DNA of 64,000 nucleotides from Prunella strophiata (taxonomy: Eukaryota > Chordata > Aves > Passeriformes > Prunellidae), in the NCBI GenBank assembly GCA_036583965.1, contig JAZBQD010000021.1:17837266-17901265 (forward strand), given 5' to 3'. The notes under the pieces are model-generated. The model saw only the letters and a program-made list of their open reading frames with translations. It was not told the origin of the DNA and ran no database searches. Numbering within the stretch: position 1 is the first letter of the stretch; every line of letters starts with the position of its first letter. Both the position numbers and the translations under genes were made by a program. Below are positions 1-12,300 of this stretch, one piece after another.

Positions 1-2903
1 TCCAACCTGCCATGGCAATCTTGCTCTGGAGTTGGAGTGAACCTCAGCCTCTGACTTCCACCCTCTGCAGGGAGGTTTCCAGCTTGGCAGCCAGAAACCA
101 GCTCACAACACAACACAAATCCAGTGTCTTCAGTTCCAAATGCTGGCTCTACAAATTGCACTTCCACTATGTAAAATAAAGCAATTTATAACCACTGGCA
201 GTGGATATGATGCTTCAGTGGTGGGCTGGATGTATCTGACAGGCTGAAGCAGCTGCCTTCCAAAGGAACAAGTCCTGCTCCACGATCCTGTGCCAGATAA
301 GCCTGCTAATCTTCCAGAATCAGGTAGATCAGGTTGAAATTCTGGGTTTAGCCTCTTTAATCTGGAATGAAATGCATGCATAGAAACTGTAAATTTGTTT
401 GTCTTGCTCAGGTTTCTCTTGTTATAAGGCTGCTTATCAGAAATAATAAATCCATGCTCTTTTTTCTTCTGAAACACTGGCAAGGTATAATTATATCATG
501 ATTTATTTTACAACATCAAGACCAGGACTTGAAATATTTACTCAGGAAAAAATTAGAAACCACGGAGAGTAATCAATCATTCACAACTGGAGGCCTGAAA
601 TTCCTTCTGTGTCCATTTGGTAGAGTGAGTACAGAATAACCCTGTTATTGGGACCACTGACAGAGGCAAAGAATAAAATTCAGGCTTTTTGATTTCTAAT
701 GCCCTCTCAGGCTGAGCCTTATTAATGCCCCTCATCCTAAGTAACAGCCACAAACACTAGTCCAGGCTTTTTAATCTCAAAGACAAAGGGATTAGTGGAA
801 AGAGTAACAATTTGGGGGCCAAATAACTGAGTTATATGACATGTTGTTGGTTGTTGTATTATTTTTTAGTAGTCAGATCTACTCCAAAAGCCTCCAGTTA
901 TGTAAGATTGTGTTTGGGTTTTGTGGAGGGATGTGCCACTGATTTTTGCCTGTGATATTTCCTTCTCCAGGCCCAGCTGGGCACTCCTGATGGATTTCTG
1001 TCCTCCTGGGAGTGTTTTCAGGTCCCAACCAGTTTCTGCAAACAGAAAAACTTCTTATGGCATTTAACTGTGTGGGGAGACAAAAGTGCATTACAAATCC
1101 TCAATGCTTTCAGGGTAAAAAAGTGCCCACCATGGAGCTGTAATGGATGGGAACCAAGCTGATTCCAGAAAGAACAATCAGTCTGCCTCTGAAAGAATTA
1201 TCCCTATTTCCAAGCCTGAATTTTCAAGTAACTGTAGATCAGTATGCAGAAAATTATTTTTCATATCTAATTTATGTTCAGTAAAAGGATCATAAAATTC
1301 TCCAGATTCTGCTTCTTCCAATTTCCAGCTGTCTCAGGAAGACTAAGAATTGCCACCATAACTCTAACTCTTGATGTGTGTTTAGTTATCAAAACACTTT
1401 GTTACATCACTCCAGAAGCCTTGACATTAATAGTCAATTCTTCAGCTTCTTCCTTCAAGTGAATGGTGAGCTCAAAAATATAAAATACAATGGAATTGGT
1501 GTCAAACTAATTGATTATTCAATGAAAATTCAAATAAGTGAACAGGCAGATAACCAGACCTGAATCACAGAATGAGGTCAGCTGCTGGGATGGAAATCAT
1601 TCCTGTTTCATAATTTCATTATTTCAGTGGTTTGTTTTGTAGCCTGTTAAAAATGAGATGTGGTTTTGTCACAGTTCTTGTCCCCTCAAAAGGAGCTGCA
1701 CAAAGAAACTCACACAGTTCATTTCAGAAGTTATTCACTAAATCTCAGGTTGGTTTTATTGTTTTCAGTGGGGTTAGTCTGGTTTACATCAGCTGGGGAT
1801 ATAATAGCCATTTCCTTGGATTTTTCCTCCAATTCCTGCAAATCCAATAGAGAATGTGAATAAAACTTTCTGACTCTGTGGGTTTTGAGATGTGCTGTGT
1901 GTGGAAGGACTCTCAGCCCCATCTACCAAATATATGCAGGTGTATTTTGGCCAAAACACCCTGGAAATGGTGCTGTTCATATCTTTGATTTTGAAATGGA
2001 ACATGCACTGAAATTAGAATGCTGCAGAACATTTGAACAGATCTACTTTCTGATCTGGGGTCTGTTAGGAAACTTATTTTCCAATGGAAATAAACCCCAA
2101 TTGTGCCATTTTATTCACACTGCAGGAGATATTAACCTTCCAAACTGGCTATTTGCAAATAGGAATATCTGCTACGTTCTTCCTCGCAGCTTTTTTGTTT
2201 CTTGTTCCTCACTCGAGAGAAACATTTTCCAAATTTCCCTTGCAGCATGAACTCTGTGCTCTCACTGCAGGTCAAATGTAGTCTGTCCTTGCCTCTCTTT
2301 CCCTAAGAAATCCATTAGGGAGCCACAGAAGCTGATAATTAGCTGTGAGGGACTTGCAGCAGATGTTAAATATTGTAGCACTGATAGTTTTGTACTTTGA
2401 GATGTGAAGTGCTGGAAACCTCATTCATTACTGAGGAATGGGCTACTCTCATGTTCAGGGACTGGCTAGAGGAATTTAGGAGATAAGTTAGCAAGTGAAT
2501 ATATGAGCTGATTAATAAAAATTCCACACCAGCCCTTAGCCTGGAGTGTGCTGAATTTAGAGCCAGCTCAGACTCTCAGTTTTTCTTGCAATGATGCTTC
2601 AACACCAACCTGAAACTGCAAATCCAGGAGGCTCCCTGGGCACTGGTTTGGGTTGTGTTTCTCAAAAAAAGGTACAAGGCAACAAACAGCAAGTCAGGTA
2701 CCACCAGGGGGATATGCAGGAGATGGAGAGCAAAGCCAAACACAGATAAAAGGAACAAGGACTTGTTATAAAAGTCCTTGTTATAAAAGTTATAAAGACA
2801 AAAGGAACATCAGCCTGTTGGAATTTGCCTGATCCCGTTGGGAGGAATGTTTCACCTGCTTTATTTTGGATAAGCAGTGTTAAGATTTTTCTCCTGCAGG
2901 TTA
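1..2903. other. Non-coding, nothing recognised
   Basis: AT-rich sequence with only short, unconvincing open frames in all six phases and no conserved protein motif. A small internal duplication (ACTTGTTATAAAAG-like, near 2760-2800) is the only structure noticed. Confidence 0.6.
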
Positions 2904-3555
2904 CAGTTGGAACCCTGGTTACTGAGAATTTTAGAATTTTAGAATTTTGGACTTTCTATGCTGACAGGCACTGACCCCCAGGAGAACATTGTATTTGACC
3001 TGAGGCTGTGGAGATGCTTCCAAAATGGAATGATAGAATTGGGATTGTGTGTGTGTGGTTTGAATAAAAGTGTGTGATATCACAGGGTGGAAAACTTAGA
3101 GTTTAATGTTTTAAAATACAGTTATAGATATAAAGCAAAATGGAAGTTTTAGAGTGGAGGCTGATCCTTCTTCTTCGCCTTCTCCTCCATGGGTTTGGGT
3201 GGTTTTGTGTAATTGGATAAAAAAGTCCCCATTACAGGTACGGGTGGTTGGTTATTGGGTTAAAAATAAAAATAATTTAAATGTCATTTCTTAATTAGTT
3301 TATCCTTAAAAGGCCTTGGAGAGAGAGAGATAGAGCTCCATTTTAGTTTGTTAAAGTGCTGTAGAACTCATAATTTGTGAGATTAGATAATAATATTATA
3401 ATATACAGATACTATAATACTATATATATGCTATATAATGCTATAATAATATAGATACTATAATATATAGCTATATAGATATAATATATAGATGATATAA
3501 TATAGATAAGAACTAATAAACATCTGAATCCAAACAACAAATACTGTCTCACACA
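2904..3555 (+). mobile_element. Dispersed LTR-like repeat (second family), copy 1
   Basis: Aligns in order with the element at 34083-34600. It is lengthened near its 3' end by an ATA-rich simple-sequence insertion at about 3390-3505. An AATAAA at the tail (AACTAATAAACATCTG) fits an LTR polyadenylation signal. The 5' end is less clear (ACAGTTGGAACCC), and no target duplication was found. Confidence 0.58.
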
Positions 3556-4753
3556 TTTAATCCTGACCTTAGCAAAAAAAGAAGCAAAGACTCCCTGAGG
3601 TCACCACAACATGCTCTGCCAGTCTGTGCTGAGTCCCAGGCTCCAGGGACAGAGAGTTTTGTGCTGCCAAACTGAACAAGAAATATTGAAATTTATCAAT
3701 TCAAGAAGGTAAAGCTGGTTCTGAAGCTGAAGGGGAGCCCTAAACCCTGCAGCATCCTCTTCCTCACAGGTCACTGCATCCCTGGCAGAGCTTCCCTGGG
3801 GCACCAAGCACCCCGTGCCAGCTGCTGGGGCCAGACAGTGCCCTGGGAAAGGTCTGAGCTGCCCAGGTGCCCTCCCCGAGGTGCCTTTGATCCCAAGGAA
3901 GGTCCTGGCCCTTTGCAGAGCCAGCAGCATCCCTAATTTTAGCAGCTGCATCTGTTTAATTGGGCCTCTCAGCAGAGCAGGGAGCCCGGGGGCAAGCAGG
4001 ACATCACTCAGACATGAATTGCAAATGTTGTAGAGCTCCCCTCTCTCCTGGGTGAAACCTTCCAAGGGCTCTGATGTTTGTGCTGCTCCCATTCCAGGCT
4101 GCTCTCCTGCACTTGGGCAGGAAGTTTCTTCCTGTGCAGGGAATATTTAATGGATGTGTAGAAGAGATCTACTTAATATGTGCCTTCTCTTTGTCATGCA
4201 GCAGGGTAACAAACATTTCTCAGAGCTGCTGTAGGTATTTGTACATTTCAAAGGCTGTTTTAGATCATTTTCAGGACTTTCTGCATGAGTTGAGTGCTAA
4301 ACTCCTGGGATTCTTGTGGTTGATAGCTGTCAAAAGTCCCTTAAGCACCAAAATCTCTTTACAAAGTCCAAAACCTGTGCCACCTTCCAAAACCTTAAGC
4401 ATTTTGTAGGAGTTTCTCTGTGTTTTATGTTACTAAGAACTGCATTTATCATTTTACCTGTTTATCAGTCCTGAATGCCACTGATATTGCAACAGAGAAC
4501 TTGGTGGGAGATGCTGCTGAAAATGTACCAAAAGTAAAAGGCAAACCTAATGCAGGATTGTGCTGGGAGTCTGGCTCTACACTCACCATCTTTTTCATAT
4601 AAAAAATCCCTAACATTTTCTAAATATCTTGCTAAATTATCACTTCTCACAGCTTTTTGTCACCTCTTAAACTCTGCAAACCCCTTCAAACAGAGCCTTT
4701 TCCAGTTGTGCCTGATCACTGATGCAACCAGAGAGTTGCTTGATTTATAGAAA

Positions 4754-4843
<90 letters not shown>

Positions 4844-5904
4844 GCAAAATTGCCAAAAAAACTAACAACACCAGTGCTCCTTGATACCTACTGTTCTGTA
4901 CACACACAATTTTTAGAGAATGAATTATTCTGGAAGAGTTAGATGGGAAAATATTGCTGTTTAAAGAAATGTTACCTTACCAAGCCAGCTTTTGAGAATC
5001 TGGGAATCCTTTTTTCTGAAAAAGAAACAAAGAATCTTGTCCTACTTTCCTAGAGATTAGCTTTTGTTTAATCTTCCAATCTTCTGGCATCCTGAACCAC
5101 TGACTACTCTAATAACAACTAATATATAAAAATAAATACTACTTAATCCTTATGAAACATGGAGTGATAATTCAGCCCAAGAAACAATTGGTGTTTTACT
5201 TTTAGCTGCTAGCTAAAAGCTTAAGCTAAACTTTCTGCTTTTACACCAAAAAAGAAAAAAGAAATAAAAAAAAAGAAATGTGGAGGGTTTTTATTCCTTT
5301 TTTTTTCAGTAAATTCTTTAATTATGTATCCCAGTTTGTTTTTTTGGTTTTTTTTTTTCCAGTATAGTATTTTTTCCAGTATAGTTATTTCAGGCATCTT
5401 TATCATAAATGGCCAGCTCTTACTGTGTTTTATTTTATATTCTCTTAGAGCAGAGCAAAGGTCCACCCTTCTATTTCATCATCAAACAAGAAAAGAAAAC
5501 CTGTTAATTTTAGGAGGTCTTTAGATATAAAATTCTGATCTCACTTCACATAAATCAACATTTGTTGTCTTTGCAAGAAAATGGCTGTTTCATAAAAATA
5601 AAAAATATGCAGATTGAATAAGGTCTGCAGAATATCATTAATATTTTCTGGTGACATGAGGACATATGTTTTGAGAAAAGAAAGTTTATAATAAATCAAT
5701 ATATTTATATGAATAAATTTTCACCTTCTGCATGGCCTGTGAGCAGACCCATCCTCTCTACGGGTAACACACTCAGGGTAAAATGTGAGTAAGAGTAAGC
5801 CCAGGTCAGACTTTGTCATTTCAGCAGAAATGTGAAACAAAAATCTACAGGCCAGGTTGTAGGGGTGATGATCAAAATCATGTTTGCTCTTACATGACTG
5901 ACTT
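3556..5904. other. Non-coding apart from the (ATT)n tract
   Basis: The 163-codon minus-strand open frame at 3601-4092 has no recognisable domain and no partner exon. I regard it as chance. The region around 5250-5360 is A- and T-homopolymer rich. Confidence 0.55.
4753..4844. repeat. (ATT)n microsatellite
   Basis: About 30 copies of the trinucleotide with one substituted unit (ACT) near 4784. Confidence 0.95.
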
Positions 5905-6091
5905 GGTTTTGTGGTTAGATTTTTAATCTGGTTTACTTTCTCCTTTGGTTTTTTTGGTTTTGTGCTTAGATTTTTAATCTGGTTTACATTCTCCTTTGGT
6001 TTTTTTTTGGTTTTGTGGTTAGATTTTTAATCTGGTTTACTTTCTCCTTTGGTTTTTTTTGGTTTTGTGCTTAGATTTTTAATCTGGTTTA
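5905..6091. repeat. Four-copy 51-53 bp tandem repeat
   Basis: Unit GGTTTTGTGSTTAGATTTTT, then AATCTGGTTTACWTTCTCCT, then TTGG and a poly-T of variable length. Copies start at about 5905, 5956, 6009 and 6061; the last is partial. Copies 1 and 3 have GTGGTTAG and copies 2 and 4 have GTGCTTAG, so a dimer was itself duplicated. Confidence 0.9.
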
Positions 6092-7924
6092 ATTTCAGCA
6101 CAGATTTATCAGCAGAGGAAAGGCTGAGGTGTAAAGATAATTCATTTTGTTCCTCCTCCCTGCCCACCTTTTCAGGAGCAATTTGTTTGCCTTTCTCTCA
6201 GCTCACACACATTGTATTTGCATTTGTAGATGATGAAATACTTGACTGATTTTTAATACTTCTGTAATTTGGTCCACTTGTTCCCATCCATGACAAGAGA
6301 GGTAATTTGTTGCACCAGGAGCTGCCTGGAAGCTTTTCAGCTCTTAGCTGGAGCTTCCATCCTGGAAAGGCACACATCAATAAATAACCAAGTCTATTTG
6401 CTGCTTTCAGGGAGAATTCATTGGGAAGGAGGGCTGGGCCTGAGCTTTCTCTGCAATTGATGTCCTCTGAAGTGTGAAAGGGAACATTATAAAGTGTGTG
6501 ACAAACCCTGACTCTTCTAAATAGGGGCAAAAAAGCCCTGAGTGTGCCTGGCAGAGCATCGTGCTGCTGCACTGTGTCCTGGGAAATTTGCTGGGCCATT
6601 TTTCCTCCCTGAGGAGATTATCTTCACATAAAGATAGAGGTTTGGATGAGTGCCAGCTAAAGATTTTCCTTTTTCCTTCTGCCTTTTGGTTCCATTTACT
6701 GAGATCCCCAACAAGAGAAGAGACATCTCTGAGTTAATTAATCAGGCTTGGGGTGAGGGACAGCCAGGATTATTATAAATTATAGGGGAAAGTTTGGCCT
6801 TCATGGGGAATTCTGACACCTGAGGGCTGTGCTGGCTGGCAGGAGGGCAAAAAAAATCATCTTTTGTGTAGAGAATTCAGGCTGCAGGAAATGAGCTGGG
6901 TTTTCTCTCTCAGTCTTTAAAGTTAGAACCAGTTTCTCTTGCATTAGTTGTTGGCTGAGGGTTTAATTCTTTCTGAGTGCTGCAAGAAAACCTTGCATAC
7001 AAGTTACCTCTGCCCTGAGACACAAAGGGCTTTAATTAATTAGATTTGAATGATCTGAATGGAGAGGAAAAGCAGGCCTGAGGTCCAGCGTGCTGAGAGC
7101 TGCCCAATATCCTTTCCTTGGGAGCTGAACACAATTCCTGTTCCTTCCAATCCTATTTACATCTTCTGTTTCCAACAGGAGCCCTGGGCTGATCAATGTG
7201 CCTGATGCCTCCTGGGTGGGAGCTGGAGTGGGTGCTGTGTTGGGGTAAATCATGCTTTGGGTGATGAGTTTTACCCCTGAACTCTAGGGGAAATAAATGG
7301 AATTAACCCCTCCAGGTGCAGCTGAAGGCAAACACTGCAGGCAGTTGGGCTCTTCTGTATTCTGTGGGAATATAGAATATTCCTTTATTCTATAGGGAAT
7401 AAACACACCTGGCCCTGAGATCAGCTCAGTTTGTTAGAGGGTGCTGCTAAAAATGCCAAAGGTGTGGTTTGATCCCCACTCAGTTCAGAGCTGGACTCCT
7501 TGTAGACCCCTGTGATTCAAATTTTAAACATTTTTTCTTTCTTCCCTGAACAGCAGGATCCATTCCTGCCCTCTTGGTAAACCTGAATAAAACTTAACAT
7601 TAATTTGCAATCTTGCCTTCATGCTAGGCTACCCAAAGTCTTTTATTGTTCATTTCACAGCTCTCAGAGCCTGAGCACCTGTAAAACCTCGAGCCTGGTG
7701 AATGATGTCTCTAGTTAGGAATGAGTGCAATGCTCTGCTGAGCCTGGAAATGTGCTCAGGTTTTTGTGGCTTCTGCTACTTTGTCATGCAAAGGAGCTCA
7801 GGGGTTTGTTCTGGCTTCTGCTGGGACCAAGCAGAGCAAAGCTCAGGTGAAAGGAGATGGCAGGAGGGGAGAGCTGAAGATAAAGGCACAACAAAGGCCT
7901 TGAGGTGATTCTGGTGTTGATGCC
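6092..7924. other. Non-coding, nothing recognised
   Basis: Only short chance open frames, with no conserved motif and no clear repeat. Confidence 0.55.
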
Positions 7925-9345
7925 CTGTGAGGGCTGAGCTAGAACAGAGGCTGGGCAGAGCTAAAGAATAAAGTAAGGATTTATTAAAAGGATCTCCTCC
8001 ATGGATCCACCTTGGGCAGCACAAGAGCCCAGCCAGGGCTGCACCCAAGATGAACCAAAATGGGCACAAAATGAACCCAAGATGAACCAAAATGGGCACA
8101 AAATGAACCCAAGATGAACCAAAATGGGCACAAAATGAACCCAAGATGAACCAAAATGGGCACAAAATGAACCCAAGATGAACCAAAATGGGCACAAAAT
8201 GAACCCAAGATGAACCAAAATGGGCACAAAATGAACCCAAGATGAACCAAAATGGGCACAAAATGAACCCAAGATGAACCAAAATGGGCACAAAATGAAC
8301 CCAAGATGAACCAAAATGGGCACAAAATGAACCCAAGATGAACCAAAATGGGCACAAAATGAACCCAAGATGAACCAAAATGGGCACAAAATGAACCCAA
8401 GATGAACCAAAATGGGCACAAAATGAACCCAAGATGAACCAAAATGGGCACAAAATGAACCCAAGATGAACCAAAATGGGCACAAAATGAACCCAAGATG
8501 AACCAAAATGGGCACAAAATGAACCCAAGATGAACCAAAATGGGCACAAAATGAACCCAAGATGAACCAAAATGGGCACAAAATGAACCCAAGATGAACC
8601 AAAATGGGCACAAAATGAACCCAAGATGAACCAAAATGGGCACAAAATGAACCCAAGATGAACCAAAATGGGCACAAAATGAACCCAAGATGAACCAAAA
8701 TGGGCACAAAATGAACCCAAGATGAACCAAAATGGGCACAAAATGAACCCAAGATGAACCAAAATGGGCACAAAATGAACCCAAGATGAACCAAAATGGG
8801 CACAAAATGAACCCAAGATGAACCAAAATGGGCACAAAATGAACCCAAGATGAACCAAAATGGGCACAAAATGAACCCAAGATGAACCAAAATGGGCACA
8901 AAATGAACCCAAGATGAACCAAAATGGGCACAAAATGAACCCAAGATGAACCAAAATGGGCACAAAATGAACCCAAGATGAACCAAAATGGGCACAAAAT
9001 GAACCCAAGATGAACCAAAATGGGCACAAAATGAACCCAAGATGAACCAAAATGGGCACAAAATGAACCCAAGATGAACCCAAAAATGCACGAGCGCTCA
9101 CGGGGTCTCTCACTGGGATCAGTTTGCTCCATTTTGCACCTTGGAGTTCATTGTCCCATTCCAGCTTTAGCCCCTGCAGTCCCAATCCTGCTTGTTTTTC
9201 TCTCCTCAGCCACGCTGTTTGTGCTCTTGGGCTGAGATTTGGATCATTTGTCCTTGGTGCCCAGCTGGAGCAGGAATTGTTTTGTCTCCCTGCTCTGTGC
9301 ACAGAGCTCACCATCCCCTGATGTGAAGCTCAGACCCACACACTT
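7925..9345. mobile_element. Possible interspersed element hosting the 32 bp minisatellite
   Basis: The unique flanks (about 7925-8042, with an AATAAA at 7967 and CTCCTCCATGGATCCACC; and about 9081-9345) look like the two halves of one dispersed element whose single internal segment expanded into the array. This is an impression of an LTR-type avian repeat, without a confirmed target duplication or a second copy in this window. Confidence 0.25.
8043..9080. repeat. Minisatellite, 32 bp unit, about 32 copies, nearly invariant
   Basis: The unit is GATGAACCAAAATGGG plus CACAAAATGAACCCAA, 32 bp, repeated head to tail for about 1.04 kb. I saw no variant among the internal copies; only the two edges deviate. 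Because 32 is not a multiple of 3 and the unit lacks minus-strand stops, all three minus frames stay open for more than 1 kb, producing large artificial reading frames (up to 512 residues, 32-residue period). This is not a gene. Confidence 0.95.
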
Positions 9346-12300
9346 GCAAAGTGCCAGCTTGCTTTGGAAGAAATGACAGGCCAGCCAGAGCAGGTCTGAT
9401 TTTATGAAGCTTTTCTCTATGATTTTTCTACCTTACTGCAGCAGCTGAGGACAGCAGTGAACACCCAGCAGCAGTGTCAGTGCTCCTGCTGCACTGGGCT
9501 GAGCTGGACTGAACCCCTGGATTTCAGGACACAGATTCACACCACATCTGGGCTGCTTTTCCTTTCTGTCTCTTTGTCCCACACTCAGGTAGAGGCAGGC
9601 AGGGAGCAGCATCTGTTGGAATCTCTGCTACTTGGATAAAATGAAGTATAGTCAAGCATAAAATTTAACTACCTTATCATAATATTTAGTTGCACTTTTT
9701 AGAGATCTCAGTGAGCTGGCTGATTGAAGCTCTGTAGACTTTCAAAAAGCTGGGAGCACTTAGCACAGGAATTGACCCTGCAAGAATGGGCCTTTAATTT
9801 GCTGCTATTTCAATAAATAGGATTAAAGCCCAGCAAATTATCTACTGACATATTTTTGCTCTTTTGGGAGATAATTTGAAACTTGTTTTTCTTCCGTGTA
9901 ATGTTCTCTTCAATATCCTTGCCCCAAAGATTAATTTCTGTGTATTTCCATTGATGTTTTGGATTGGGGCTTTTTTAAATCCCACTTGTGTGATAACACA
10001 GGGAAATGGACCCTTGTTACAGTTTTATTCAGAAATGCATCATTTCTGGAGTTTTAAATTCTGCTGGAGCATTTCTCAAACTCTGGATCCCTTATGGGAT
10101 AAATCTCTTTGACCTTCAGTTTTTCCTCAGATATCTTTTTATCAGCATGAAATGAGTTTAATTTGTTTAAGCATGCATACTCACACCCTAATGAGCTGAT
10201 AGTGCTATCTTGATCAGTTCTGGAAATGACTGTTCTAAATCCTGCCAGCCTCATTCAAGGTAGAAACCCTTGGATCTGCCTTGGAATTACAGATGAAGTG
10301 TTTCACCCTCTCTTTCCTAAAAATATCCTCTAAAAATCATAGTAATTGTGCTGGAGGAATGCATTCATGAATCTTTGCTGAAGTGTGTAATAGTTGTTTT
10401 TTCTTTAGTCATGAACTCGTGGCTTTTTGTCTTTCAGAAGCTTTGAAATTTCCTGGAGTTTGTTGTCTTTGAGCTGAGCTGATTTCTGTGAAATTCTCAT
10501 ATAAGAGTCTCTCAGAGGTAGGAGAGCTCTGACTAATTTGGTGTGGAACAAGAGAGCTCAGAAAGCTTTGGGACAGTCAGGTGAAAGTAAAACATCAGAC
10601 CAATGAAAACACAAATGATTTGGAAAATCAGATCCTTGAGGCATAAATTTAGAATTGTTACCTGCTTTGTTGCTCTGGTGAAGATAGTTCTAAACCAGTG
10701 ATTTGCAAATGAAACTTTAATTAGAAAATTTTAGTGTCTATTTTCTTTAAAGAGTGTTTAACACATTTAAAGGGCAGTACAAGAGCTGTTGGTTGAAGAA
10801 CATAAAAGCACTTTCTTCATTTTATTAATATTCCTTATTCATGAGTGCAGCCCAGTTATCTTTAGCATTTCTCCCACAGTACCTTTAAGGTGATGAATGT
10901 TAATAAAAAATTTCTTTAACTTTGCAGAGCAAAGGAACAATTCCTGCTGTGGGCCTGGATGCAGAGTTAAACCAAAGGGTGGAACACCAGCAAATGCTCC
11001 TGCAGTTTGTCTGAAATAAAGTGAAACATCCTTGGGTTCTCACAGAGGCTTCACTGCCCTCAAGTTCAGCATTAATTGTTCCTCATCTGCTTGAGCTTCA
11101 GGCAGCAGGAAAATTCTGCATTGGTCCATTTGTTCTTACTGAGAACAGCCCCTTGGAAGCTGATGGAATTATTTTGAAGAAGCTGAAACAAATCCTGTTG
11201 GCTCATCTGACTGGTTAATATCTGGCTGAACATTAGAGCTGGAAGGAAAGAAAGAAATTTTGGGAGACATTATGGCTTAATTATATGCATGTCTGGAGTT
11301 CTGTGCTAATATATTAAGTCCTAAATGACTTTTTAAAACAGAATTTGCCAGGTATGAAGCAGTAGAGCTTTTCATTAAAGTCTGAAGTGTTGTTTCAGGA
11401 TGATTATGTTTTATTATTGGTGGTATAACAGGCTGTAAGTTTCAGAGGAGAAACACCTGAAAGGTCTTCTACAGCCCTTCCCTTTTAGATATGTGCTTGA
11501 TTTTTAGCTGCTGTAGTTATGGCAGGAATTGAGTATGAAAATAATGAAATCTGAGTTGGATTTTTATCCCTCTTGCTGAATCTGCTGGGATAATCTGCTA
11601 AAATGCCCCTTAGTGCTGATAATCCAGGCTTGGGTTGTTGTGTGAGTTCCTGGGATGCTGCTCTGACTGCAGATCTTTCTTACAGTGCATGAGCTTTGGG
11701 TTTGGCTCTTCCCCCTCTGTGAGCACTTCCCTGGCATAAGGGAACTACAGGAACACAAAACTTTGGGGGAAATAAGTTTTTTGAGAGCTGTCTGCTATCA
11801 GAAGTGAAATGATAAAAGACAGGAGCACAGGGCAGGGGAAATACCTCAGTTTTCTTCATATTTTTCTTGTGAGCATCATTTTAGTCATCCAGGCACAAAA
11901 CAGAGTAACCCAGAGCATTAGGTTTCATCCTAATATTGTAAATTAAACACTGGAGCCTGTCCAGCAGATCTGCAGCCTGTTCCTCAGGGCATTGCTGGGT
12001 GTTGTGCCATGGCTGGCACTCAGGGAAGGGGGAAAGCCCCATTGCTACCAAAACAAAAAGTTCACAGGAAGGAATTCAACACTCTCAGTAAAATGTGCTG
12101 GAATATCTTCATTTTACCATGCAGAAACTGGATTGCTTTTAGGAAATATGACTTTTATATCAGCCCTTTATCAGTTTTAACTTCAACACGTGGCTAATAA
12201 TTTATTACTTGTAGAAGTAAAAACTGGGAATGTGCTGTACTTCTTCCTCTCCTTGACCTTTTAGGTTTTCATCATTATTTATAGGTTACTGCAATGTATT

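Noticed and set aside
3601..4092. A 163-codon minus-strand open frame
   Set aside because: No recognisable motif, and the opposite strand is also open over part of it. Probably chance in a GC-richer patch.
8043..9080. CRISPR-like appearance of evenly repeated units
   Set aside because: Units are contiguous with no variable spacers, and the context is vertebrate. It is a minisatellite.
7776..9314. A 512-codon minus-strand open frame with a 32-residue repeat
   Set aside because: It exists only because a 32 bp minisatellite unit has no stops on that strand. All three frames are open and the flanking parts show no protein signature.
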